Below are positions 33,206 through 39,877 of a stretch of 39,877 nucleotides of DNA, in pieces (position 1 is the stretch's first letter; each line of letters begins with the position of its first letter). The stretch is from UMGS755 sp045597205 (GTDB lineage Bacteria > Bacillota > Clostridia > UBA1381 > UBA9506), in contig JAZODT010000009.1 of the NCBI GenBank assembly GCA_045597205.1, positions 1-39,877 of the forward strand. The letters are read 5' to 3'. The position numbers and the translations under genes are program-made. The notes beneath the pieces are model-generated. The model had not been told where the DNA came from, ran no database searches, and worked only from the letters and a program-made list of their open reading frames with translations.

Positions 33206-33823
33206 ATGGCTAAACGAGTGAATCGTGAACAAGAAATCTTAGATTTTATTAATGAACAAGTGCGCAAAAAGGGTTATCCGCCCTCAATTCGTGAAATTTG
33301 TGTGGCAGTGGGGCTTAGTTCGCCCTCAACGGTGCATACTTATTTAAAAAAGTTAGAAGAAAAAGGTCTGTTGGTGAAAGACGGGTCTAAAACCCGTGCC
33401 ATCCGTTTAACAGAAACAGAGGCTGAACGTATGGCAGAACCTATCTCTGAATATCTTTCTGTGCCGGTGGTGGGCAGCGTTGCTGCTGGAACACCGATTT
33501 TGGCAGAAGAAAATGTGACAGATACTTTTCCTCTGCCGATGATTTTTGCTAAGAACAAAAATGTGTTTATGCTAAAGGTTAAAGGTGACAGCATGATTAA
33601 TGCCGGCATTTTTCATGGTGATTATGTGATTGTAACTCAGCAGGAAACGGCTTGCAATGGCGATATTGTGGTGGCACTTTTAGATGATTCGGCAACCGTA
33701 AAAACATTTTATAAGGAAAAGGATTACATCCGTTTACAACCGGAAAATGATGCCCTTTCGCCAATTCTTGTCCGCGAAGTAAGAATTTTGGGCAAGGTTT
33801 CGGGTGTGTTTAGAATTTATTAA
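33206..33823 (+). CDS. lexA: LexA repressor
   Basis: A 205-residue SOS repressor. Residues 1-65 form a winged helix-turn-helix (PPSIREICVAVGLSSPSTVH is the recognition region). The autocleavage site is Ala94-Gly95 in SVAAGTP, and the catalytic dyad is Ser129 (GDSMINAG) and Lys166 (ATVKTFYK). GAAAGGA lies upstream of the ATG. It is preceded by its own operator and promoter, and its operator sequence matches that of dinB at 6110. The M20 peptidase gene begins 16 nt downstream without a terminator, so that gene and the ABC exporter may also respond to DNA damage. Confidence 0.97.
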   Translation: MAKRVNREQEILDFINEQVRKKGYPPSIREICVAVGLSSPSTVHTYLKKLEEKGLLVKDGSKTRAIRLTETEAERMAEPISEYLSVPVVGSVAAGTPILAEENVTDTFPLPMIFAKNKNVFMLKVKGDSMINAGIFHGDYVIVTQQETACNGDIVVALLDDSATVKTFYKEKDYIRLQPENDALSPILVREVRILGKVSGVFRIY

Positions 33824-33839
33824 CGCAAGGAGTAAGAGA

Positions 33840-35024
33840 ATGGAAGAGGTTAAGCGGATTGCAGAAGAAATTTTTGAAGATGTTGTCGCCATAAGAAGAG
33901 AGTTACACCGGCATCCTGAACTGGGATTTTGTGAGTTTGAAACGGCAAATTTGATTTGTAACCATTTAGATAAGTTAGGCATCCCTTATGAAAAAAATGT
34001 GGCAAAAACAGGTGTGGTTGCTCTTTTAAAAGTAGATAAAAACGCAAAAACCTTGTTGATGCGCGCCGATATGGATGCGCTGCCCACTCAAGAAAAAACA
34101 GATTGCCCCTTTAAATCGGAAATTGACGGGCAAATGCACGCTTGCGGACATGATGCACACGTTGCCATTGTGTTGGGTGCGGCCACCATTTTATCCCGTT
34201 TGAAAGATCGGTTAAAGTGCAATGTTAAGTTTGTTTTCCAACCGGGTGAAGAGGTAGAGGGCGGTGCTGAGCCGATGATTGGCGCCGGCATTATGGAAAA
34301 GCCAAAAGTGGATGCTGCTGTGGGCGGTCATGTTATGAACAGCGTGGAGGCCGGCAAAATTGGCATTAAATATGGCGAAATGATGGCAGCACCGGATGAT
34401 TTTCGTATGGATATTCATGGTTGTGGCGGTCACGGAGCTTATCCGCACAATTGTATTGACCCCATTGCCATTGGTGTGCAGATTTTGGCTGCCTGGAACG
34501 CTCTGTCTGCCCGATATACCACCCCTGTTGAAAAACACTTGATATCTACAAATGTTTTTCAGGCGGGAACTTGCTATAATATCATTCCTGATGATGTGCA
34601 TATAGAAGGTACGGTGCGTGTTTTTAACGAGAATTTGCGTCAGCAGCTGGCCAGACGAATGAAAGAAATTGCAGAGCAGATTGCGACAGCTTTTGGTGCT
34701 ACCTGCGATTTTTCCTATGCGTTTCGTTATCCGCCGCTGGTTAATGATAAAAAAATGACCGATGCCGTTCGGGAAAGTGCAGCTCGGCTCTTAGGTGCAG
34801 AAAATGTTGAAGAACTTTTTGAGCCTTCTATGGCGGGAGAGGATTTTGCATATTTTGGCCGTTTGGTGCCATCCTGCTTTATTTATTACGGCACCGGAAA
34901 CAAAGCAAAGGGCATCACACAACCCTTGCACAATGCAAATTTTGTAATTGATGAACAAGGCATTAAAACCGGCATGATGGTGCTGAGTCAGTTTGCTTTA
35001 GATTTTGGCCTAAGACTGTCGTAA
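33840..35024 (+). CDS. M20-family amidohydrolase/aminoacylase
   Basis: A 394-residue metal-dependent amidohydrolase of the M20D (hippurate hydrolase/N-acyl amino acid deacylase) type. The N-terminus has RRELHRHPELGF, the metal site is MRADMDALP and HACGHDAH, and the catalytic pair is in FQPGEEVEGGA. A dimerisation domain holds HGCGGHGAYPH, and the C-terminal metal ligand region is MAGEDFAYFG. The ATG at 33840 has AAGGAG 7-8 nt upstream. A longer frame overlapping lexA is discarded. The true substrate (acetylated amino acid, cysteine conjugate or auxin-like amide) cannot be resolved. It is soluble, with no signal peptide. Confidence 0.93.
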   Translation: MEEVKRIAEEIFEDVVAIRRELHRHPELGFCEFETANLICNHLDKLGIPYEKNVAKTGVVALLKVDKNAKTLLMRADMDALPTQEKTDCPFKSEIDGQMHACGHDAHVAIVLGAATILSRLKDRLKCNVKFVFQPGEEVEGGAEPMIGAGIMEKPKVDAAVGGHVMNSVEAGKIGIKYGEMMAAPDDFRMDIHGCGGHGAYPHNCIDPIAIGVQILAAWNALSARYTTPVEKHLISTNVFQAGTCYNIIPDDVHIEGTVRVFNENLRQQLARRMKEIAEQIATAFGATCDFSYAFRYPPLVNDKKMTDAVRESAARLLGAENVEELFEPSMAGEDFAYFGRLVPSCFIYYGTGNKAKGITQPLHNANFVIDEQGIKTGMMVLSQFALDFGLRLS

Positions 35025-35073
35025 AATGCACAGATTGCACAAGATATAAACATTTGTAGAATTGGTGATTATA

Positions 35074-36846
35074 ATGAAAACAAAACAACAAAAAGGTTTA
35101 ATCCGTCGTTTTTTGCCTTATTTTATTAAATATAAATGGATTTTAATGTTAGACCTTTTATGTGCCTCTCTCACCACGGTTTGTGAGTTGGTTTTGCCTT
35201 TAATTGTTCGTTTAATAACAGATAAAGCGACCAACGCACCCGAGACGTTAACCGTTCGATTAATTCTATCGGTGGGTGCATTTTATTTACTGCTTCGTGT
35301 GATTGATACGCTAGCCAGCTACTATATGGCGAACACCGGTCATGTGATGGGCGCACGGATTGAAGCGGATATGCGTAAGGATTTATTTTGCCATCTTTCA
35401 AAGCTTTCTTTTGCTTATTATGATGAGGCAAAGGTGGGCTCTTTAATGTCCCGCTTAACCAGTGATTTGTTTGATGTTACAGAATTTGCGCACCATGGGC
35501 CGGAAGAGGTTTTTATTTCGCTGATTAAAATTATTGCGGCTTTTTGCATTTTGTGTTCAGTCAATGTTTGGCTGACCTTAATCGTTTTTTCTTTCCTGCC
35601 GCTTCTGTTTTTGGTGTCTTTTGTGCTGAATAAAAAAATGCGCAAAAACTTTAAGGACTCACGAGTGCAGATTGGTGAACTCAATTCACAAATAGAAGAT
35701 AGCCTTTTGGGGATTCGTGTGGTGAAATCTTTTGCCAATGAAGCTGTTGAAGTAGAAAAGTTTAAAAACGGGAATAATAAGTTTTTAGACATTAAGCGAC
35801 TTTCATATTTATATATGGGTCTGTTTCAAAGCAGTACCCGCTCTTTTGACGGGATTATGTATCTGGCGGTGCTGGTTTCTGGTTCTTTGTTTATGATTGA
35901 CGGAAAAATTGCACCGGCTGACGTAATTGCCTATTTGTTATATGTGAGCACGCTTTTAACCTCCATTCGTCGTCTGGTAGAATTTACAGAGCAGTTCCAA
36001 CGGGGCATGACCGGCATTGAACGGTTTTGCGAAATTATGGATGAACCCATTGAAGTACAGGATAAAAAAAATGCTGTTTCCCTTCCACCTGTACAGGGAC
36101 ATGTGGAATTTTCTCACGTTAGCTTTTGTTATACCGAGTTTTCAGGCAATGTGCTTTCTAATATTAATTTATCTATTGCGCCGGGAGAAAGTGTGGCCTT
36201 GGTTGGTCCTTCCGGAGGCGGAAAAACAACCCTGTGCAGTTTGTTGCCCCGATTTTATGAGGCGACAGAAGGGGTCATTACCATTGATGGTTATAACATT
36301 CAGGATGTAACCCTCAAATCTCTTCGCTCGCAAATTGGCGTGGTGCAGCAGGACATTTATATGTTTTCGGGTACCGTTTTGGAAAATATTGAATATGGCA
36401 GACCGGGAGCGACTATGGAGGAAATTGTAGAAGCCGCTAAAATGGCCGGTGCCCACGAGTTTATTATGCAACTAAAAGATGGCTACAACACCTATGTAGG
36501 GGAACGGGGTGTTAAACTTTCCGGCGGGCAGAAACAGCGCATTGGTATAGCCAGAGTGTTTTTGAAAAATCCGCCCATTCTCATTCTGGATGAAGCAACC
36601 TCCGCTCTGGATAATGAAAGTGAACGTTTGGTGCAACAATCTTTAGAAAGTTTGGCAAAAGGTCGTACCACGTTTACTATAGCGCACAGACTCTCTACCG
36701 TTCGTAATGCACAATTAATTTTAGTGCTGACAGAAGAGGGAATTGTGGAACAGGGTAATCATGAAAGCCTAATGGCACGAAAAGGATTATATTATCATTT
36801 GTATCAGACGGCAATGGATCATGGCAACAATAATATAAAAAGGTAA
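35074..36846 (+). CDS. ABC transporter, fused permease-ATPase (exporter half-transporter)
   Basis: A 590-residue type I exporter half-transporter. Residues 1-320 contain six membrane helices (first about 19-38), and residues 345-585 the ATPase, with Walker A GPSGGGKTT (about 377-385), Q-loop VVQQDIYMFSG, signature LSGGQKQR (about 482), Walker B ILILDEATSALD (about 503) and H-loop IAHRLSTV. It would work as a homodimer or with an unlinked partner. The ATG at 35074 is read from GGTGAT, which matches the 3' part of the anti-SD complement. The substrate is unknown: lipid, peptide or drug export are all possible. It probably shares the lexA transcript and ends at the palindromic terminator 36853-36892. 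Confidence 0.92.
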   Translation: MKTKQQKGLIRRFLPYFIKYKWILMLDLLCASLTTVCELVLPLIVRLITDKATNAPETLTVRLILSVGAFYLLLRVIDTLASYYMANTGHVMGARIEADMRKDLFCHLSKLSFAYYDEAKVGSLMSRLTSDLFDVTEFAHHGPEEVFISLIKIIAAFCILCSVNVWLTLIVFSFLPLLFLVSFVLNKKMRKNFKDSRVQIGELNSQIEDSLLGIRVVKSFANEAVEVEKFKNGNNKFLDIKRLSYLYMGLFQSSTRSFDGIMYLAVLVSGSLFMIDGKIAPADVIAYLLYVSTLLTSIRRLVEFTEQFQRGMTGIERFCEIMDEPIEVQDKKNAVSLPPVQGHVEFSHVSFCYTEFSGNVLSNINLSIAPGESVALVGPSGGGKTTLCSLLPRFYEATEGVITIDGYNIQDVTLKSLRSQIGVVQQDIYMFSGTVLENIEYGRPGATMEEIVEAAKMAGAHEFIMQLKDGYNTYVGERGVKLSGGQKQRIGIARVFLKNPPILILDEATSALDNESERLVQQSLESLAKGRTTFTIAHRLSTVRNAQLILVLTEEGIVEQGNHESLMARKGLYYHLYQTAMDHGNNNIKR

Positions 36847-36852
36847 AAAACA

Positions 36853-36898
36853 AGGAACTGTAGCAAAATGAAATCATTTTGCTACAGTTCCTCCGTTT
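36853..36898. terminator. Bidirectional terminator, 40-nt palindrome
   Basis: A perfect 19-bp stem (36853-36871 with 36874-36892) contains CTGTAGCAAAATGA. T-rich sequence flanks both sides (TTGTTTTTT on the minus strand, CCGTTTTA on the plus strand). It terminates the ABC exporter and the convergent small membrane gene. Confidence 0.9.
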
Positions 36899-36941
36899 TA
36901 TATTCAATCACAAAACTAATTTTGGAGAAAAATAACAACGA

Positions 36942-37160
36942 TTATTCCGCTCCGGTTCGTTTCGCAATAACGTCCATAAGCAATCCGCCAATAACAGAAA
37001 GTGCGAACATATATACGGCAGTTTTGCAAAGGGCCAGAGCAATGAAGGAACCTTGGGATGGAATAAAACCGCAACAGAGGACAAATAAAGCAAACAGCGT
37101 TCCAAACTTTACAGTATATTTTGCTGCCCAGTGCATGTTTTTTATTAGAATATGTTTCAT
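36942..37160 (-). CDS. Small hypothetical membrane protein
   Basis: A 72-residue protein with two hydrophobic segments (about residues 13-32 and 40-62), the second followed by a basic C-terminus (AKRTGAE). I do not recognise a family. It is supported as real by AAGGAG 8 nt upstream of the ATG, a promoter directly upstream and a terminator in the right place. A hairpin topology with both ends inside the cell is plausible. It has no evident functional link to the exporter or ferredoxin genes on either side. Confidence 0.6.
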   Translation of the reverse strand: MKHILIKNMHWAAKYTVKFGTLFALFVLCCGFIPSQGSFIALALCKTAVYMFALSVIGGLLMDVIAKRTGAE

Positions 37161-37191
37161 GAATTATACTCCTTATTGTTTTTCTATAATA

Positions 37192-37221
37192 ATTATAACA
37201 GTTAAGGGTTTAAACAGGCAA
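37192..37221 (-). promoter_or_regulatory. Promoter of the small membrane protein gene
   Basis: On the minus strand TTGCCT (37216-37221), an 18-nt spacer and TATAAT (37192-37197), about 32 nt before the ATG. Confidence 0.65.
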
Positions 37222-37254
37222 GCTGAAATATATACCATAACAGGTGATACATAG

Positions 37255-37292
37255 AAAAAAACCGAAAAGCAAAAGCTTTCCGGTTTTTTAAA
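37255..37292. terminator. Terminator of the ferredoxin gene
   Basis: ACCG-A-AAAGC pairs with GCTTT-C-CGGT across an AAAA loop, with a single internal mismatch. A run of T follows it on the minus strand (ferredoxin side), and six T lie on the plus strand. Confidence 0.83.
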
Positions 37293-37329
37293 ATACTATG
37301 TACTGCATAATGACTATGCACAGCAGAAA

Positions 37330-37497
37330 TTATTCTGCCTGAGGCGCAGCTACGGGACAAACGTTTGCGCAGTTACCGCAGTCGATGCAGCTATCAGCGT
37401 CGATGGTGTAGATATCGCCAGCGCTAATGCAGGATACGGGGCATTCTGCTTCGCAAGCACCGCAACTGATGCATTCATCAGTAATTTTATATGCCAT
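37330..37497 (-). CDS. 2x[4Fe-4S] clostridial-type ferredoxin
   Basis: A 55-residue dicluster ferredoxin, too short for usual size filters. The two motifs are Cys9-xx-Cys12-xx-Cys15-xxx-Cys19-Pro and Cys37-xx-Cys40-xx-Cys43-xxx-Cys47-Pro, with pseudo two-fold symmetry typical of clostridial ferredoxins. It is acidic and soluble and would serve as the low-potential electron carrier for enzymes such as pyruvate:ferredoxin oxidoreductase or hydrogenases. GGAGGTG lies 6-8 nt upstream of the ATG. A leader of about 96 nt with two hairpins and a dedicated terminator suggests a stable, abundant monocistronic message. Length and spacing match the classical protein. Confidence 0.95.
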   Translation of the reverse strand: MAYKITDECISCGACEAECPVSCISAGDIYTIDADSCIDCGNCANVCPVAAPQAE

Positions 37498-37532
37498 TTG
37501 TTACACCTCCTTAAGCCTTGTAACGTCTTTGG

Positions 37533-37593
37533 AGCTGGCAAAAAATGCCAACTGACAAAAAAACACAAAATAACCGTTGGTTTATATACCAAC
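37533..37593 (-). promoter_or_regulatory. Ferredoxin mRNA leader with two hairpins
   Basis: On the minus strand GTTGGT/ACCAAC (37576-37593) sits right at the predicted transcription start, and AGTTGGCA/TGCCAGCT (37533-37553) lies downstream. 5'-terminal stems often protect mRNA from decay. No known riboswitch is apparent. Outside this element the 282-nt gap to serC holds only the two promoters and AT-rich DNA. Confidence 0.5.
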
Positions 37594-37599
37594 AAACCC

Positions 37600-37608
37600 A
37601 TTGTATCA
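37600..37608 (-). promoter_or_regulatory. Extended -10 promoter of the ferredoxin gene
   Basis: On the minus strand TGATACAAT, an extended -10 identical to that of lexA. The -35 region (TTCCCT at 17 nt) is poor, so the TGn extension probably compensates. Confidence 0.55.
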
Positions 37609-37706
37609 CAAAAGATGGAAAAAGGGAAGAAAAATTTAAAAAATTTTTTATAAAAAGTTTTAAATAAAAAAACATAGAAAAAACAAGCATTTAAAAAAGA
37701 TTTTAA

Positions 37707-37735
37707 TTGACTAATTCATTATTTTGCGATATAAT
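37707..37735 (+). promoter_or_regulatory. Promoter of serC-serA
   Basis: TTGACT (37707-37712), a 17-nt spacer and TATAAT (37730-37735), about 45 nt before the serC ATG. Confidence 0.88.
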
Positions 37736-37779
37736 AATTATGTATTTTTAGTTTAAAAAAATTTTTGGAGGTCTTTTAA

Positions 37780-38856
37780 ATGGGTAGAGTATTTAACTTT
37801 TCAGCCGGTCCTTCCATGTTACCGGAAGCAGTGCTGAAAAAAGCTGCAGAACAAATGCTGGATTATGAAGGAAGCGGCATGTCTGTTATGGAAATGAGCC
37901 ATCGGTCAGCAGATTACGAGGCAATTATTAACGGTGCAGAATCCCTTCTTCGTGAATTGATGAACATTCCTGACAACTATAAGGTTTTGTTCCTGCAAGG
38001 TGGTGCCTCCAGTCAGTTTGCTATGATTCCATTGAATCTGATGAAGACCGGAAAGGCTGACTATGTTATCACTGGTCAATGGTCTAAAAAAGCTGCGCAG
38101 GAAGCAGAAAAATATGGTACAGTTAACCGTGTGGCAAGCTCAGCTGATAAAACATTTTCTTATATTCCTGCACTGGATTCCTCTTCTTTTGATAAAGAGG
38201 CAGATTATTTCCACATTACCTTTAACAACACAATATACGAAACTCGTTATACAGAATTGCCGGATACCGGTAACGTGCCGCTAATTGCAGATATTTCTTC
38301 TAACGCACTGTCTGAGCCTATTGAAGTTTCTAAATTCGGCATGCTTTATGCCGGTGCACAGAAAAACATGGGTCCTGCCGGTGTGACTGTTGTGATTATC
38401 CGTGAGGATTTACTCGGTTACACCAAAGAGGGCACACCGACTATGTTTGATTATCAGATTCATGCAGATAACGGCTCTATGTATAACACACCACCTACAT
38501 ACGCAATTTACATTTTAAAAATGGTTTTAGAATGGTTGAAAGAATTGGGTGGCATTGAAGCAATGCACAAAATTAATGTTAAAAAAGCGGCTATTTTATA
38601 TGATTATTTAGATTCTTCTAAAATGTTCCGTGGAACAGTTGAAAAGAAAGACCGTTCTTTGATGAATGTTCCTTTTGTAACTGATTCTGATGAATTGAAT
38701 GCTAAATTCATTAAAGAAGCTAAAGCTGCCGGCTTTGTAAACTTAAAGGGTCACCGCAGTGTTGGTGGTATGCGTGCCAGCATTTATAACGCTATGCCCG
38801 TTGAAGGTGTAGAAAAGCTGGTTGCATTCATGAAAGAGTTTGAAAAAAATAACTAA
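37780..38856 (+). CDS. serC: Phosphoserine aminotransferase
   Basis: A 358-residue PLP-dependent aminotransferase that makes 3-phosphoserine in serine biosynthesis, and can act in pyridoxal phosphate synthesis. FNFSAGPSMLP near the N-terminus, FLQGGASSQFAMIPLN near residues 70-85, ADISSNALSEPI near 169 and the PLP-lysine motif YAGAQKNMGPAG near 190-201 identify SerC. The C-terminal GHRSVGGMRASIYNAMP is also diagnostic. GGAGG lies 8 nt upstream of the ATG. serA follows after 15 nt, giving the classical serC-serA pair. Confidence 0.97.
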   Translation: MGRVFNFSAGPSMLPEAVLKKAAEQMLDYEGSGMSVMEMSHRSADYEAIINGAESLLRELMNIPDNYKVLFLQGGASSQFAMIPLNLMKTGKADYVITGQWSKKAAQEAEKYGTVNRVASSADKTFSYIPALDSSSFDKEADYFHITFNNTIYETRYTELPDTGNVPLIADISSNALSEPIEVSKFGMLYAGAQKNMGPAGVTVVIIREDLLGYTKEGTPTMFDYQIHADNGSMYNTPPTYAIYILKMVLEWLKELGGIEAMHKINVKKAAILYDYLDSSKMFRGTVEKKDRSLMNVPFVTDSDELNAKFIKEAKAAGFVNLKGHRSVGGMRASIYNAMPVEGVEKLVAFMKEFEKNN

Positions 38857-38871
38857 AAGTGAGGGAATAGC

Positions 38872-39877
38872 ATGTTTGACGTTTTAACCTTAAATAAAAT
38901 TGCACCTCAGGGTCTTGATAAATTCAGTGCTGAGAAATATGCAGTAACCGATACTTGTGAAAATCCGGATGGTATCATTCTGCGTAGCTTTTCTATGCAT
39001 GATATGGAACTGCCCGAAAATTTAAAAGCTGTTGCCCGTGCCGGTGCCGGTGTGAATAATATTCCCATCGATGCCTGCACAGAAAAGGGTATTGTTGTAT
39101 TTAACACACCTGGTGCTAATGCCAACGCAGTTAAAGAACTGGTGATTGCCGGTCTTTTGCTTGCAAGCCGTAATATTACCGGTGGCATTGAGTGGGCAAA
39201 AACCTTAATCGGCAAGGGTGCAGAAGTGCCAAAGCTGGTAGAAAAAGGAAAGGGTCAGTTTGTTGGCCCCGAAATTAAGGGTAAAAAGCTGGGCGTTATC
39301 GGTTTAGGTGCCATTGGTGTTATGGTAGCAAACACCGCCCATAATCTTGGCATGGATGTTGTTGGTTACGACCCCTATTTAACCATTGATTCTGCTTGGC
39401 ACTTATCACGCAGCATCATTAAGGCAAAAGACATGAATGAAATTTTTGCAACATGTGATTATATCACCTTACATGTGCCTTTAAATGATTCTACCAAGGG
39501 TATGATTAATTCTGACACCTTAAAGATTATGAAAGATGGTGTGAGAATTTTAAACTTCTCCCGTGGTGGTTTGGTGAATGCTTCTCATTTGGCTACAGCC
39601 ATTGAAGAGAAAAAGGTTGCCTGCTATGTGACAGATTTTCCTGATGAAACCGTTTTAACTATGGAGAACGTCATTGCCATTCCGCATTTGGGTGCTTCCA
39701 CACCGGAATCTGAGGAAAATTGTGCTGAAATGGCAGCACAGGAGTTGGTTGAATACTTAGAAAATGGTAACATTACCAATTCTGTTAATTTCCCCAATTG
39801 TTCTGTGGATCGTGAAGGGGATGTACGCGTGACTATTTTACATAAAAACGTGCCCACCATGCTGAGTCAATTCTCTT
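38872..39877 (+). CDS. serA: D-3-phosphoglycerate dehydrogenase (partial, runs off window)
   Basis: The first 335 residues of a 2-hydroxyacid dehydrogenase with no stop before the window end. Residues 1-95 and 275-305 form the substrate domain (ARAGAGVNNIPIDACTEKG), and residues 96-275 the NAD domain with GLGAIG (144-149). The catalytic set is Arg231 (NFSRGG), Glu259 (DFPDE) and His272 (PHLGAST). The sequence from about residue 317 begins what looks like an ACT regulatory domain (VRVTILHKNVPTML). It oxidises 3-phosphoglycerate as the first step of serine synthesis and pairs with serC. GAGGG lies 6-7 nt upstream of the ATG. Confidence 0.95.
   Translation, partial: MFDVLTLNKIAPQGLDKFSAEKYAVTDTCENPDGIILRSFSMHDMELPENLKAVARAGAGVNNIPIDACTEKGIVVFNTPGANANAVKELVIAGLLLASRNITGGIEWAKTLIGKGAEVPKLVEKGKGQFVGPEIKGKKLGVIGLGAIGVMVANTAHNLGMDVVGYDPYLTIDSAWHLSRSIIKAKDMNEIFATCDYITLHVPLNDSTKGMINSDTLKIMKDGVRILNFSRGGLVNASHLATAIEEKKVACYVTDFPDETVLTMENVIAIPHLGASTPESEENCAEMAAQELVEYLENGNITNSVNFPNCSVDREGDVRVTILHKNVPTMLSQFS

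Noticed and set aside
35035..35062. TTGCAC-16-TAGAAT as a promoter for the ABC exporter
   Set aside because: The start point would fall only a few bases before the ATG, leaving no room for the ribosome binding site.

Overview
This window looks like chromosomal housekeeping DNA from a low-to-moderate GC Firmicute, most likely an anaerobic member of the Clostridia (a Negativicute is not excluded). Evidence: an IspH-ribosomal protein S1 fusion, AddA-type recombination, an energy-coupling factor (ECF) transporter core, DUF1540, DUF4330 and DUF5711 proteins, a dicluster ferredoxin, an [FeFe]-hydrogenase-like sensor protein, AGGAGG-type ribosome binding sites, TTGACA-17-TATAAT promoters and a GAACN4GTTC LexA operator. 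I see no tRNA, rRNA, CRISPR array, prophage or intact transposon.

Layout. 1-3223 (minus): a compact hisZ-hisG-hisH-phosphoesterase operon with its own promoter and terminator. 3255-6162 (minus): a phosphohexomutase and an SOS-controlled dinB. 6200-22443 (minus): a 16-kb, 16-gene collinear run from murJ to the ispH-rpsA fusion. It carries envelope polysaccharide genes, two DUF4330 proteins, proBA, ecfA1A2T, truA, a DUF5711 protein, a CvpA protein, cmk and plsC. One strong promoter sits at its head and one terminator at its tail. 22476-25246: a secreted NlpC/P60 hydrolase (minus), a small ComEA-like protein (plus) and an NfeD-SPFH pair (minus).

25343-36892 (plus): a DUF1540 miniprotein; addA; a tight module of DRTGG protein, HATPase, [FeFe]-hydrogenase-like sensor, DRTGG protein, PHP protein and YjbQ; an unexplained structured non-coding stretch; then lexA with an M20 amidohydrolase and an ABC exporter. 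36853-37608 (minus): a small membrane protein and a 55-aa 2x[4Fe-4S] ferredoxin. 37707-end (plus): serC and a serA that runs off the window.

How the genes connect. lexA and dinB carry almost identical operators, so the local SOS circuit can be read directly. The his, pro and ser genes give parts of three amino-acid pathways. The most notable system is the hydrogenase-like module at 29131-32826. Its H-cluster protein keeps the four predicted cluster cysteines but has lost residues of the catalytic proton path, and it is flanked by an anti-sigma-type ATPase, two DRTGG proteins and a PHP protein. This suggests redox or H2 sensing rather than H2 turnover. The second notable item is the structured region at about 32911-33092, between the yjbQ terminator and lexA. 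It may be a non-coding RNA or the decayed right end of an IS200/IS605-type element.
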